Below are positions 1 to 11,542 of a DNA stretch of 64,000 nt, piece by piece. Below the pieces are notes generated by a model that saw only the letters and a program-made list of their open reading frames with translations, was not told the DNA's origin and made no database searches. Within the stretch, counting starts at the first letter, position 1, and the number at the start of each line of letters is the position of its first letter. The position numbers and the translations under genes were made by a program. The stretch lies in contig JBAJFE010000004.1 in the NCBI GenBank assembly GCA_037903355.1, forward strand, positions 4,944,001 to 5,008,000, in the 5' to 3' direction. The DNA comes from Trichuris trichiura. Its lineage: Eukaryota; Nematoda; Enoplea; Trichinellida; Trichuridae.

Positions 1-86
1 AGCTCATTCATGCAACTTCTATCCGGTCTGTAGATTCAGGCTTCGTGAGTGCCGAAAAGCAAATAGGCAAGGTTAACGGAAAACTT

Positions 87-483
87 ATTTCAACGTTAGA
101 TTTAAAAGTTCATGTAATCTTCGTTCGATTGTGAGAAATGACAAGATCAAGATTGATTAGTAAAACCAAGTGTTGCTCTCTGCCGCGCTGACCTCGACCC
201 CCATTCCTATTGTTACGTGAGCCTATATAACACCGTTCGGAGAATAACACCTCCTCCACCACCTCACTGACGACGGAACTAGAGCGTTCCGAAAGCTCTG
301 AACATTAAAAAGTTGAGTGTATTGATATCTGTACTTTTTCTTAATAACGGCTCATCCATCCGTTGGTAGAGCAGTTGTTTCGTCTAATTTACAGATACAA
401 GCACAACAGATAAACGGGAAAAGCCGTAGAAGTCCATAAACCATGAAATCTCATCCCGTTACGAAGCACCCAGTGTTCAAAAA
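87..483 (+). mobile_element. Internally deleted Penelope-like element (copy 1)
   Basis: Positions 87-151 repeat 820-884 exactly (65 bp). This is the PLE stretch that encodes the linker before the endonuclease (NLRSIVRNDKIK). In this copy the GIY-YIG domain is missing: the linker runs almost directly into the family's end of ORF (a CCSLPR-stop reading near 170-192), then the hammerhead-like core and the 3' tail ending in CCCGTTACGAAGCACC near 455-470. It looks like a non-autonomous deletion derivative of the copy that follows it. Confidence 0.7.
267..294 (+). ncRNA. Hammerhead-ribozyme-like core
   Basis: CTGACGA (267-273) is followed by a stem II whose arms GGAAC and GTTCC can pair, then GAAA (291-294). 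This order is the catalytic core signature of hammerhead ribozymes, which are known in PLE terminal repeats. Stems I and III could not be folded by eye. Confidence 0.6.
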
Positions 484-731
484 TGCTCCTTACATTTACA
501 TAAAGGAAACACTGGCTGCTCGGCGAGAAAAACGTGTTATTTTTGCTTCTTACTGCATGATTCACAATATTTTTAATGTGCAGTATTAGAAACCTCCGTT
601 TTCTTGTTGACCTCTCTAAATTACAGTTCGTCACGAGCAATTTGCTTAGCTATGGTGTGACAAACCTGCGTTTCCTTCCTTATTTCTCTGGATTACTGTA
701 GGTTTGCGGTAAACCTTTACCGCCGTCCCCA

Positions 732-1302
732 TCCGATAAGCAACAGCAACGCCCGGTTCTTGTCCTTCCCTATTACAACGGCTTAAGTGAAAAGATCAGG
801 AGGCTGGGCCACTCCTTAAATTTCAACGTTAGATTTAAAAGTTCATGTAATCTTCGTTCGATTGTGAGAAATGACAAGATCAAGGTTCCTTCTGACAGCA
901 GACCCGGTGTCATTTATCAAATAAAGTGTGGTTGCAACGCCTCCTACGTAGGGGAAACGGGCAACACTTTACTTAGGAGATTCGGCCAACACATGAAGAA
1001 TGTGTTGACATACAAGAACGCCGAACGAAGACTCAATGGGGTACAGGCCACCGACAACGGACCCTCGAAAAGCCGTGGAGAACGCGATAAGTGCCTCAGT
1101 GATCATTGAGCACGCATCTCGGTGCACACTCGACCCGCACCCGAAGATCATATGCTACGAAAACTTATTACATCTTAGGCGTATTAAGGAGGCTCTGTAC
1201 ATCCAGAGCAACTCCACTATTAATCGCGACAATGGTGTGGAGGTTAGTGAAGTATGGGCTGCGCCGATTAATAAATTCCAATGCTGCGCCCTACCCAACT
1301 AA
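732..1302 (+). pseudogene. PLE GIY-YIG endonuclease fragment (copy 2, frameshifted)
   Basis: The reading frame opens with a PLE linker (LPYYNGLSEKIRRLG), continues through NLRSIVRNDKIK and reaches a GIY-YIG endonuclease block with the VIYQIKC and YVGETGNT motifs at about 909-965. Near 1040-1060 a small indel moves the frame, and the second half (VENAISASVIIEHASRC to CCALPN, stop at 1302) continues in another frame. The RT that normally precedes the endonuclease is absent, so this is a 5'-truncated copy. The endonuclease would nick the target DNA during retrotransposition. Confidence 0.85.
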
Positions 1303-1526
1303 TCAAACACCCTTTGTACCCATGCGCTATATAAACCCCTTACCGAATAAAAACCTTCTCCCCAACACTGCTGACGACGGAACACGAGCAGTTCCGAAAC
1401 GTACGGTATCCACTTTGTTCTGTATTTTCTCTAACAGTTTGCTCATCCATTCGTTGGTAGGGCATTTTGAAGTTTACTTACAGATACATCCAACAGGCCA
1501 AACCCGTGAACCAGAGGAACAACTAT
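1303..1526 (+). mobile_element. 3' tail of PLE copy 2
   Basis: This is the non-coding end of the copy-2 PLE. It includes the hammerhead-like core and the family motif CATCCATTCGTTGGTAGGG near 1444-1462. The segment about 1391-1510 recurs in both arms of the inverted dimer at 8838-9160. Confidence 0.75.
1371..1399 (+). ncRNA. Hammerhead-ribozyme-like core
   Basis: CTGACGA (1371-1377), a stem II made by GGAAC and GTTCC, and GAAA (1396-1399), followed by C. It lies just after the PLE coding end, the expected position. Confidence 0.6.
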
Positions 1527-2221
1527 GTTTTACCATTGTTCGTATGCCAGTGAAATCAAGCCAGCTATCTGAAATTTATCGCCGTCATGGATAAATCTGA
1601 CTGTCTGATTTTGCTGTTCACACTTTATGTCCACGTGGTGGCATTATGATAATGGGCTATTTAGTACTGGGGTTCTATTCTTTTGGAAAACAACCTGCGA
1701 GCAACAACTGCAGTCGTTTGTCAATGATTGGCCTTACTAGGTGCTGCCTGTTGCTAGTGACAATTCCATTGATGAAACAGACAGGTCAACTGTGCACTTG
1801 GATTAGTTAAGCGTGCGTGTGGTTATGTCAAGAGTAGTGGATAATGCCCACCTACTGCGTCGCGCATCATTAAACTGGCGACATCTCTTCGAATTCCTCG
1901 AAGGGTAAACATTTTAGGATAGAAGGGAGATGAAATTAAAGTTGCAGCATTTGGCTGCTGATAAACACACCTCTGCTTGACTGCACGTAATCCACGTATG
2001 CCATATTTCGGCCGTTAGTCCATGACTTTTTTTTAAATAACATTTTCAGCGTATATGGTACCATTCCAAATAATAGTGTTTTCAGCTTAACCCCTGTTTT
2101 ATTTAAGGCGCATGAAACGGCGGGAAATTAATAAATCTGCAAAAAGAAATGCCCAACGGTTAATACATTCTTAGATAACTGTCACCTGCTAACTATGGAC
2201 TACTATTGGGTTTCCAGGGTT
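1527..2221. other. No feature recognised
   Basis: Non-coding sequence between the PLE and the last exon of the homeobox gene. I see no gene or repeat. The 3' UTR of the homeobox transcript should lie in its right part. Confidence 0.4.
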
Positions 2222-5200
2222 TCATCGAGGTGAAATTTGGAAAGAAGCTTCTGCTCTGGATAGTGATCGAGTCGTGGCACTGTAAAGATACGACTTCTGC
2301 ATGCATGCAGGTCTACATAACACGGGAAACCTGCTTGTTCCTGTTTGCATTGCGAATGGAGGAGGCATTCTGTGCACTACAGATCCTGTAACTGATTGGC
2401 TCATCATGTTTGGCAAAAACGCTTGCTCCTCACGATCCCTCCGCATTGACTCTAAGTCGAATAGAGATGATGACGGATTATCCCTAGACGACAGAAGATT
2501 CCAGGAATCGAACGATGAGAACAGAAGCGAACTGCTTTGCTTTCGCACTATTCTAGTGAATTCATCTTGACTGTGGATCTCCAATCTCTCCTGTCGTCGC
2601 CATTTTGCCCTGCGGTTCTGGAACCATACCTAAACAAATGGAACTTTAGAGGAATTGAAAGATTAAGAACTACGGCTTTGTGAAAGGCGCAGAACAAGTA
2701 AATCAGATCAAGTACATTTGCTAAGAGTTTTAATCTTCAATGTTTTCTACAAAATTTACCCAATCTGAGAGCTGTGTTATAAAATGACAAAATTAGGACC
2801 ATGCTTTAATGCATCTAAAAGTGTTTTTAAACACGGGGTGCTTCGTAACGGGCATGTGTTTCATGTTTTGGTAGATCTAAGGCTTTCTCGTTTTTTTCTG
2901 TGATGGTATTTACCATTCGTTAGTAGAACAAGTGTGTCGTCTAATCATAGATAACATCACACAGAAAAAACAGGAAAGCCGTAGAAGATCTACCAAAACC
3001 TAAAAGTGCTTTATGAAGTCAAATCTGAATGCTCAGCTCCTTTCGGGAAACTGGCACCATATTAGCGCAATGACGCAAGCAACACGTGGCCAGCATCAAA
3101 CGATACAAAAACGCCCAGAACAACGTAGCTGGCTCAATTAAACAGCAGGAAAAAAAACTCAATTGTTCGAAGCTGCTGTAGCAATGGATCGAATGATTAG
3201 GCCCTCCGCGATAACTAAACATGACATCCAACAGTTCTTCATGCACAGATATTATGCCCGAAATCACACGTAACAGCAGGAAAACGTCAAAGAAGCCTTT
3301 TTCATCAGAGGCTATACCACAATTAGTCTTCGTCAAAGTGTGGAAGTCAGTGAAACATGAATGTCGTGAATATATTAGACGGGGCTGTGGGACCTGCTTC
3401 TTGAGAATATGAAACGAGTGTTGGTTGACTTACTCACCGTCTTATGGTAGGCTGGATCAGACATGTCAGACACCTGTTGCTAACTAGTATTCTTAGTATG
3501 TGTGCAGTTTCAGAGGAGAGGAACTTTGGATAGCAATGGGAAACTGCACAGTTAACTAAACTGTTTACTATTCCTGTTTTGATGGATGCAGAAGGTGTGA
3601 ACTGAACTTCAAATATCTGTCATAATGGTTTAGTTCCCTATAGACTGTAGTTAAACATTAGGAATGTCACGCTAAAGACAGGTCTTAGAAGTTGTTAAAG
3701 CTCTGAGTTGATATCCTACTGGTTTCTTTCAATAATTCAGTCAAACCGTAACCCTCTATAATGCAAGCATACTCGTCCATTCAAGACATCCACCTTTTTA
3801 GAGGTTATTTTACTGCGCGAGTGCAATGCATTATATGCCACTGTTCGTCATGGGAAAGACATAGTGCTAACGGCACCTTCAGAAAGGCTTTGTGTTGTCC
3901 TGTGCAGAATACTCTTGGTTTCCTTGGCAGACCCCAGCGTGTCTGTTAATCAGGCTTTTATGTCTTAATCATTATAGGCTTGTATGATTGCTAACGAGGC
4001 AAAGTTGTTTCATAAAAATAAATTTATCAATCCGTAAGCTTAAGGTAAAGAATAATATCATCGCAAAAACTCTGTGCTAAATACAAACCGTGCAAAGGTT
4101 TGAACAACCAATTTTTTAAACAATACATTGAAAAATCTCTCTCTACATCCGACCTAACAACGCTGAACTGCTGTTTAATTCTGTTAATTTTCTTTTATTA
4201 CAAACTCCGGCGGCTTTATGGCGCTTTTAAACAGCTTTATTTGTATTCCCTTCGTACAACAAGTTCTTATCGCAGGAGAGAGCTTGACGAATTCGTGTTT
4301 AAACAGTTTACTAGCAAAGAAAGGAAATGACAATAGTGTACATACTACTTTAATTTTTAAAAATCTAAACTTTCGAAGTCGCTGTTTCCGTATTCATAGA
4401 CATTCAGTAATGTTCATTTCTCTCATTAGACTACCTAGCTACCTTCAGGTCACGCTTTTTTCATGATAACGGTCTATTAAAGTAAACTTGCGATGATAAA
4501 TCTATTTTTCAAACAACGAAACAGTTCTTTAATTATTGAAACTGCTGAATGGCATGCCAGGATTCCATAGAACGACCTCGACAAGGAGCGAGAATCTGAG
4601 ATTAGGAATAAATGTTTACTTGATATTAATTCAATCCTGCACATGCTCTACTAATACAGCAGATTCAGCGTCTGCTTCAAACCTAAGAAAAGTATTATTT
4701 GCTAACATTTAATGATCACAGGGGAACAATAATTTCAATACTAGCTGCATATCAGGTACCAATGCGTTAAGTTAAGACGTTTTCTCTTGTGAAAACGCTT
4801 GGTGGGCGAAGGCGTGATTTTGAATGACAGAGCAATGATCAGCCATCGTCAGATAAAGGCAGTTTGAAAATGACCAGCACTTTACCCCATTGAATGGTTG
4901 GCAAGACTAATCGACTCTCCTTACAGGTGTCATCTTTCTGTGTCGACCGTGAATTCAACAGAAATAACACAGACCCCTGCCGTTCCAGCACTTACTGAAA
5001 ACAATCACTGACCCGGCGAATGAACGTTAGCGCCAAATGTCAATGGGCAAACGGATAATCGAATTCAGCGCTGCAGAAAGCTGCTCAGCTTAAACAGCAG
5101 TTAACTCAGGCTGACAAAATAAGAGCTGTTGTGAGAGCAGCTGGATCCATAAGTGCCGCTGTCGCTTCCTTTTAGCTTAGAAAGGTCAGAAAATGATGGT

Positions 5201-6600
5201 CAAAATGTGTTGTAAAGGTCAGCTTGACCTCACGTTGTTCCTTTGTCAAACACCTTTTCTTTAGTCATAAATAGCGGGAGCTGTTATCCTTTCGCGCGCT
5301 TGTATTCGCTATACATTTTACGTTGTGCAACAAGGCAAATGCCTAAATGTAGAATTCTAATGAACAACTAATTGCATTGCGAAGCCGCACCGTAGATTCC
5401 ACTGACAGATGATAACAATCTTAAACTAACTTAACTACCTAACTGGAATGCTTTCACCTGAACGAGATTACTCTTAAATAACTCTTACGGAAACAGCACT
5501 GCCTGATGGATGGCCTCTTTCGACTACTTTCACATGGAGATAGAAATCACATCGCCATCACGCAAAATTTACACACTCTTGTCGGAAGAACAACGAACCG
5601 TGAACTAGGCATAAGATCGTGAATCATTTGTCTGTCACAAAAGTGTCAAGCTGACATTCAGTGCATTGTTGTTGTACCAGTACTTTACACGCTCTGCCGC
5701 CCAGCAGTCAACTTACCTTCTGACTGATCATTTTGCTGCCCTCTTAATCTTCTTGACCTTCATATAACTACCGCATAATCACGAATTTCTGGGCGATAGA
5801 GACGAAAGTTACCAAAATGCAGATCGCAGACACTTATGATTAGCATGAAAACTGGAAGTAAAATTGATAACGTATGAAAAGCAGTAATATTTGCACCACG
5901 TTTAACTGACTGCAGCATTATCTTAGTTTTGCCTAATTAGCCTTATAAACTAATGGTACTTAACTATTCATAAGAACATCTGGGTAAATACTATTTATAC
6001 CATTCCAACTTTCTTACCTGAACCCGAATTTCTGGCAGGTTAATTTTTAAAGCCAGTGCTTCTCGTGTGTACACATCTGGATAATGAGACTTCTCAAATG
6101 CTCTTTCAAGCTCGTGAAGTTGGAATGTCGTGAATGTTGTGCGATTGCGCCGAACTTTTGTCAGTTGTTTTCCATTGTGTTCTACTGAGAGCGATGCACT
6201 GTTCGAAGGCCTTTGAACTTTTTCTGTTGCACTTTTTCTAGCTTTGCCACCTGTCTGTATCTCTTCGACAGAAAACGTTTCTCTGAGCTTAGAAGAATGA
6301 GCAGCAGCTTCTGAAGGAGAAATTCGTAGTAGTTTCCAGTCGAAGATAATTCATATTTGAGCTAAAATTTCTGAACATCTTTGTGCACAGATTACCATAT
6401 TAAATCCTCATGGTAAATCTTAAAAAAATGAGCAATGGCGTACCGTTCACAGTTTGTGGTTTGCTGCTAAGAATGGAGTCTATTGAATGGCATTTTCCCA
6501 AGTCATGCCCTGATCTCATCACGTTGTGCATGATTGCATGAGCTGGCTGTTCACTTTTGGAATGCTGGGTAGCCGATGAACGAGACAGAAACTTTGCCAT
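2222..6600 (-). CDS. rax: RAX-type paired-like homeobox transcription factor (3 exons)
   Basis: Exons on the minus strand are 6600-6444, 6310-6018 and 2629-2222, giving 285 residues with phases that match at both junctions. The first donor is G|GTACGC and the acceptor follows CTCCTTCAG; the second donor is CAG|GTAAGA and the acceptor follows TTGTTTAG. Residues 37-46 ([10 protein letters not shown]) fit the N-terminal octapeptide of RAX proteins (HSIEAILGF type). The homeodomain covers about residues 105-164: [33 protein letters not shown], then [13 protein letters not shown], with glutamine at position 50 and asparagine at 51. The intron falls between homeodomain codons 46 and 47, a site shared by many paired-class genes. 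A DNA-binding developmental regulator is expected (C. elegans relative ceh-8). ATG at 6600 was chosen for its Kozak-like context (GACATGG). No C-terminal OAR motif is visible, so the 3' end may be spliced further. Confidence 0.88.
2829..2999. mobile_element. Inverted PLE tail dimer in the homeobox intron
   Basis: The two arms are inverted copies of a PLE 3' tail (GGTTTTGGTAGATCT on the left, AGATCTACCAAAACC on the right) with tails outward. The left arm reaches the full 3' end (reverse complement of CCCGTTACGAAGCACC), the right arm stops earlier. Flanks 2815-2827 and 3000-3012 read CTAAAAGTGTTTT and CTAAAAGTGCTTT, a 13-bp target duplication with one mismatch. Confidence 0.7.
3040..3412 (+). 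pseudogene. Decayed PLE endonuclease relic
   Basis: Broken frames still show ETGTILAQ, then [18 protein letters not shown], which match the YIGETG and helix region of other PLE endonucleases here, and later SVEVSET as in the C-terminal block. Stops and frameshifts are frequent. It lies inside the large intron of the homeobox gene. Confidence 0.55.
3413..6017. other. Rest of homeobox intron 2
   Basis: This stretch is AT-rich intron sequence with no convincing gene or repeat. Any enhancer here cannot be judged by eye. Confidence 0.5.
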
Positions 6601-7105
6601 GTCTTTAAATGACAGTATGTAGCACAGTATTACTGAAATCGTCAGCACAAATGTAGGTGGAGACCACTGTGCATGGTTGAACCAATGGCATGTGAGCTAC
6701 CGCGGTCAACCAATTCCAATCAGACAGGATTGAGAGTCGAGGTAATGGCAAGTACCAGCGCTGAGGTAACTCATGAGGGAAGTGTCTAACGTTTCTACCA
6801 CCAAATAGCTGAAATTGGTTAAGGCAGCGTCTGTTAGGTTAGGCCATATGCTTTCAAGGCAATTCATTAATGAAAAGCGCCATTAACAAATTGGCATCAG
6901 TTGCTTGATGCTAAATCAAATTTTCAGGCACATGGCCCACTTAGCAGTGTTGATGCGCAGAGCAATGCTGGGAAGTAAAATCCCTTCTTTGCGCCACGAA
7001 TAAAGCAGTAATTACAGTACTAATAGATGTTAATGACTTCTCATTTAAACTTCCTCACTTGTCAGGAACATAACTCATCAGGTTTAGAAGAAGCGCCTTT
7101 ATTGA

Positions 7106-7366
7106 ATGGATCTGTCAAGGGAAGCCATCGAGTTAGCAACTTGCCATCAGTTCATAGATTATTCGTTACAAAAATCACAAATCTGGCTTTACTGCGTTGG
7201 ATACTTTTCTTCACGTGGCAAAACTCTTGGACATTCAAACTTGTTAGTTGCGTTTGACTCGTTTTATTCATATGAAGAAGTTGTAGACCATCTTCTATCA
7301 CTGAATGCACAACGATCTCATATCTGTGACGATAATGACAGTGGCGGTTCTTCTTCTTTTTATTAG
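7106..7366 (+). CDS. Unidentified ORF, 86 residues
   Basis: Open frame from an ATG directly after a TGA. The product has ordinary amino acid composition (for example FIDYSLQKSQIW and YEEVVDHLLSLNAQR) and no motif I recognise. It starts about 500 bp upstream of the homeobox gene on the opposite strand. It may be an exon, or chance. Confidence 0.2.
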   Translation: MDLSREAIELATCHQFIDYSLQKSQIWLYCVGYFSSRGKTLGHSNLLVAFDSFYSYEEVVDHLLSLNAQRSHICDDNDSGGSSSFY

Positions 7367-7381
7367 TATTCTTTTTACGTT

Positions 7382-7408
7382 CCCGTTACGAAGCACCCAG
7401 TGTTCAAG
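7382..7408 (+). mobile_element. Isolated PLE 3' terminus
   Basis: TCCCGTTACGAAGCACCCAG matches the 3' end of the PLE tail at about 454-473. It sits directly before the TAA-rich repeat. Confidence 0.5.
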
Positions 7409-7455
7409 TATTATTCTTATAATTATTATAATTATAATTATAATTATTATTGTTC
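7409..7455. repeat. AT-rich (TAA)n-like microsatellite
   Basis: Simple repeat built from ATT/ATA/AAT units, adjoining the PLE 3' terminus. Confidence 0.85.
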
Positions 7456-7651
7456 TGATCATTAAACTGGAACCGATGTGTGTTCAGTGATAGTTTGAAG
7501 ACACTTTATAGTTTTCCCACAAGAACAAAATGGGCCAAACGTGAGAGCGTGTCTGAATATGAGAGCCTATATACCTTGTTCTGATCTTCTTGTATAGCAG
7601 GATTTCTGCCTGTTTTTTATTAACGTTTATTGTATAAATGTTTTGCGAAGC

Positions 7652-7680
7652 TTTCGAGCCTCGCCGTGGCCTGTCATCAG
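7652..7680 (-). ncRNA. Hammerhead-ribozyme-like core, weak stem II
   Basis: On the minus strand CTGATGA (7680-7674) and GAAA (7655-7652) flank a stem II with only a short GCC/GGC pairing. GAAAGCTTCG follows, the context seen in other PLE tails. It is probably an old PLE tail. Confidence 0.4.
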
Positions 7681-7755
7681 CGCAATTTGTGCCGCCCATC
7701 AAGTAGGTCATCATGTTAGCAAGCCGCTCCATCTGACCGATCTTGGCGGAGACCT

Positions 7756-8837
7756 CGACCGTCAGGTCTTTCTTGACTCATCGGGCCTTAGTCTCACCTA
7801 GTCAATCAGACTTCGCGGCGAGCACCCAACCGACTTTCCACAACGGCGGCACACTAACAATACTAGGCCCTATATACCTGTTAGGAGTCATCCTATACTT
7901 AACTTTTGGATGTACCATAGTTTATTGCGTCTGGGCATACGTATGTTTAGCATGATGCATTTCACCATTGTGGGTATTTCCATAGCAGAGTGCGCTTTAA
8001 CAAAAAATATTAACATGATAAGAAGAACAAGAAAGGATGCATTCTAACGAGTGTACGTTTTCACTTCGGAACACTTTTGTCATGTCTGGCCCTTTTTATG
8101 TGCGGATTGGTAAAGGGGGAGCGTAGGCTACACCTACTCTCTCCTGCCTGCAGAATACTGATGACGACAGCGGACGATTTCGAAACTTCCTCAACTACCA
8201 GTCAACGAAGAAAAGGGGTTAAACCTGACACGTGCGTTCAGAAGTAAAAGCAGGATTGGTAGAAGTGAAAGCAATCAAAAGTTCTTCATCTAGCACGCTT
8301 TCTCAGTATATGATGTTCCATCTAAATGGCTACCTATCAGAAAATAAAAACATTGGGCTAGTGGAACTAATACTCCGTTTTCGTCAGGTTACAAATCCCT
8401 AAAATTTCATGGACTTCTGAGGATTCTTCAGTGACACATTTACTTTAGGAAAGAAATAATCACCTATGAATATTGACTGTTCTGTAATGGGTCAGTGTAG
8501 CTTCATGGCTTGTTTTAATAGACTCTGATTACCTGTTGATGTGTAGCGATACTGTAACCACTGAAAAACTCAAATCTATAACCGTTTGACCTTCGAGAAT
8601 CTTAGTTTTTCTTTTTTATTTTATCTTTGGGAGTCTTATTGGTAAAGAACATATAAAAACGAAGCTCCATAAATATGGAACTGTCAGTAGTGGAACGTTT
8701 TACTGTTCGTGTGAAGCAATGAATTTTTCAACCCAGAATAAAAGCATTCTAAGAGCTTTGACTCTACGCATCTTAGCATACTTTTCTTAGACTGATCACC
8801 TATTCACTTATGTTATGATCACTACAAATGGGAACAA
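7756..8837. other. No gene; one hammerhead-like remnant
   Basis: No gene recognised. CTGATGA at 8158-8164 with GAAAC at 8182-8186 repeats the hammerhead order but with a poorly paired stem II, so it is likely a decayed PLE tail. Confidence 0.4.
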
Positions 8838-9160
8838 TTTCGAAAGACAGGATGTCTTTTAACAGGCTTGAGTTGTTTCATAGTAGATCATCAGGTTCAC
8901 GGGTTTGGCCTGTTGGATGTATCTGTAAGTAAACTTCAAAATGCCCTACCAACGAACGGATGAGCAAATTGTAAGAGAACATACAGAACAATGTGAATAC
9001 CGTACGTTTCGGAACTGCTCTTGTTCCGAAACGTACGGTATTCACATTGTTCTGTATTTTCTCTTACAATTTGCTCATCCATTCGTTGGTAGGGCATTTT
9101 GAAGTTTACTTACAGATATATCCAACACGCCAAACCCGTGAATCTGAAGGTCTACTATGA
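8838..9160. mobile_element. Inverted PLE tail dimer, near-perfect hairpin
   Basis: Arms of about 130 bp mirror each other around 9019 with a loop of only a few bases (GGAACTG / TTGTTCC centre). Both are the tail family seen at 1391-1526, tails outward. The left arm is longer, the right arm stops at CTACTATGA. Flanks 8826-8837 and 9161-9172 are both AAATGGGAACAA, a perfect 12-bp target duplication. Confidence 0.88.
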
Positions 9161-9172
9161 AAATGGGAACAA

Positions 9173-9867
9173 ACTGAAAAAGACAAAAATAAAACATCAG
9201 TATTGGCGTTTAAGTCACATATCGAGAAATGAAGCCCGGTAACATAACATCAGCTCGATTTTCTTTTTCCTGACGATTTGCCTCTTGTAAAAATTCAAAT
9301 CTCTCTCTACAACTTGCAGGATTCCGCATGTCCCATTTGTTGCCCAACGCCTGTTTTAAAGTAAGTGTGTTCGTTTTAAATTGTCAAATTACCCAACCCT
9401 TGGTCATTATGAAACTGCTTTTCGCCAACTGCGCACTTTCATAAACTTCAGCTGAGACTAACGCGTTTATAATCAAAGATAGAATAAGTAAGTATTATAT
9501 AAGTTTGTACTTCAACTACGGCTAGCGTTATCAGTAATTCACTGATCATTACGCATTAAAAAGAACTGCAAATGATAGGAAAATTTACGAAGCCAAACTG
9601 AAAGTAGAGTTTCATGGTAACAGGAAATTACCTTAATGTTTATGCATGTCATGGTAGTGCTGGTCTTGTTCTTGTTAGTAGTAGTGGTAGCAAAAGAGTA
9701 CTTCCTTATTCATATGGTACTTTCACAACTGTTCACGTCCGGCTGTCAGTGTTCTGAGGCAGAAAAGCATGGCTACCACTAGCAACCGCTGGCACGTGCT
9801 TCTGCGTTAATCCATCTAAGTCACTCCAGCCAACCGGTGACGGCAAAGCCAACGGATCGACACTTAC
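9173..9867. other. No gene assigned; one tiny exon-like segment
   Basis: At 9321-9361 a short open stretch reading DSACPICCPTPVL is bounded by a good acceptor (CAACTTGCAG) and donor (GTAAGTGT). CPIC suggests a zinc-binding fragment, but no adjoining exons were found. Confidence 0.2.
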
Positions 9868-10022
9868 CCACCATATACATGACTACTTCAATCGTCTCGA
9901 TCCTATCCGATATTACTGCCATTACTTCCACCGGGAATAGTGGCATAAAGATCCTCCTATACTGTAAGTGCCCCTTTTTGTAACAACACATCAAGCGTCT
10001 CCTGTTTTCGTACTGCAGCACA
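9868..10022 (-). CDS. Candidate internal exon of an unidentified gene
   Basis: On the minus strand an open frame (VLQYENRRRLMCCYKKG, then YRRIFMPLFPVEVM) sits between an acceptor-like TCATCGTTAG and a consensus donor GTAAGTGT. The family is not recognised and no flanking exons were located, so this could be chance. Confidence 0.25.
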
Positions 10023-10291
10023 CTAACGATGACACGCGGGCAGTCGTAAAAATACCACATGCTTAAAGAAGTACTGTTTCACTACCAGTACTATCAACAG
10101 GGACAAGACTATGAGTGGACACTTTTAAACCTAACTGTGATTTACTAGTTTTATGCTGGGGTCTCTGACTGACGAAGGCAGTACTGCCAACGGCCATACG
10201 TTTTGACCATCAAATGATAAGTTGGAAATGGTGTCAGCCGAAAGCGTCAGTCAATGCATGTGGTACCGAACTTTGTGTCTTTGTATCGTTT

Positions 10292-10536
10292 TGAAAATGT
10301 GGTTTCTTGGTACGGGAGCGTATGTTTTCATAATGCAAAAGTTTTATTACGGAATTTTTCCTGTTTAATGTGATAAATTACTCCGGAACTTTCGGGTCGA
10401 CTGAGACCCGCCTTCAGCGGTTGTGAGTTATGAGTGAGATAACTCACAACCGCTGAAGACGGGTCTCGGTCGACCCGAAAGCTCCGGAGTAATTTATCAC
10501 ATTAAACAGGAAAAATTCCGTAATAAAACTTTTGCA
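10292..10536. mobile_element. Inverted PLE tail dimer with two hammerhead-like cores
   Basis: The arms mirror around about 10437 with a seven-base loop (GAGTGAG). Each carries the CTCCGGAG family of hammerhead-like core. The left arm extends to the 3' end (CTCCCGTACCAAG in reverse complement), the right stops at CTTTTGCA. Flanks 10278-10291 and 10537-10550 are TCTTTGTATCGTTT and TCTTTGTATTGTTT, a 14-bp duplication with one mismatch. Confidence 0.87.
10453..10480 (+). ncRNA. Hammerhead-ribozyme-like core
   Basis: CTGAAGA (10453-10459), stem II CGGGTC/GACCCG, GAAA (10477-10480), then GCTCCGGAGT. The mirror copy in the left arm has a changed box (CTGAAGG). Confidence 0.62.
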
Positions 10537-10550
10537 TCTTTGTATTGTTT

Positions 10551-11442
10551 ATCTTATTCGAGCTTAAAATAGTCGTATTGGTCTACTGTTGGACAGAAAC
10601 GTCAAACGCAAAAACCATGTTATAGTCAAGTTACTGCGTCCTGTAAGGAAACTAATAGGTTCACAAAAGGCCATATAGTTTCTGGTTTGGAGAAACAGTT
10701 ACTACTGGCTCCTTTTGTGATGAAATGTCAGAACTTTCATAATTATAGTGGATGCATGGGTCTTTGTAGATCTCAATGCATTCCCATACCGCCCTTTTAG
10801 ATAAATAACAGTCGGTTGTGGAAACTGTAACCTATAATTGTAGTACGCAGTGATCGTTGGCTATTGTAATTAAGCTGTACTCCTATGTCCACTGTCAGCT
10901 CAAACCTAATTATTTTCCTGTAGCTCTCGTCCTCTTCGACAGAAACAAAAGTTTTTTTGGCACAACCGATTTCTATTCTATTAATGCGTATTGAAAGGTA
11001 TTGCTGCGCCGTTAATGAACTGGGCTTGTGTTTAAGTAAAGAATGTTGAACAAATAGATTCGATACCAGTTACCAGTACGAATGAAAATACCTACCACAT
11101 GTACTTAACTACTTGGAAAACTTTAAGCCCATATATTCCTTCTTTACGTATCTTCGTGAAAGAAAGCATGGACATGAAGAAATACAAGGCATTTTTGACG
11201 GCCAGTCCATGTCCCTATAAAGCTGTAATAGCTCAAGCATTTATGTCCATTATTCCTGGCTTTAGTCATGTGTAACCGGTCAGCCCTTGACCGAGCCTTC
11301 GTTCCTTAGCTGCTACCGCTACCTGTTATCAAACTTTGCAAAAAGAACGCATTTTCGAATTTCAAATGAAATTTTGCTCACTCAGTTGCGATAGCTTCGA
11401 TAGCAGAATACATTCCCTTCGAAACCTGTATTCTGTTTTTTT
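10551..11442. other. No feature recognised
   Basis: Non-coding, AT-rich sequence between two PLE dimers. Confidence 0.4.
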
Positions 11443-11514
11443 AAGAGATAACAGTTCTTGTCGAGTTTCTTTTACGGAAAGTTTGTCCCGTTGACAATAT
11501 TTTTATTCCGGAGC

Positions 11515-11542
11515 TTTCGGGTCAAACGAGACCCGTCTTCAG
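11515..11542 (-). ncRNA. Hammerhead-ribozyme-like core
   Basis: Minus strand CTGAAGA (11542-11536), stem II CGGGTC/GACCCG, GAAA (11518-11515), then GCTCCGGAAT. Confidence 0.62.
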
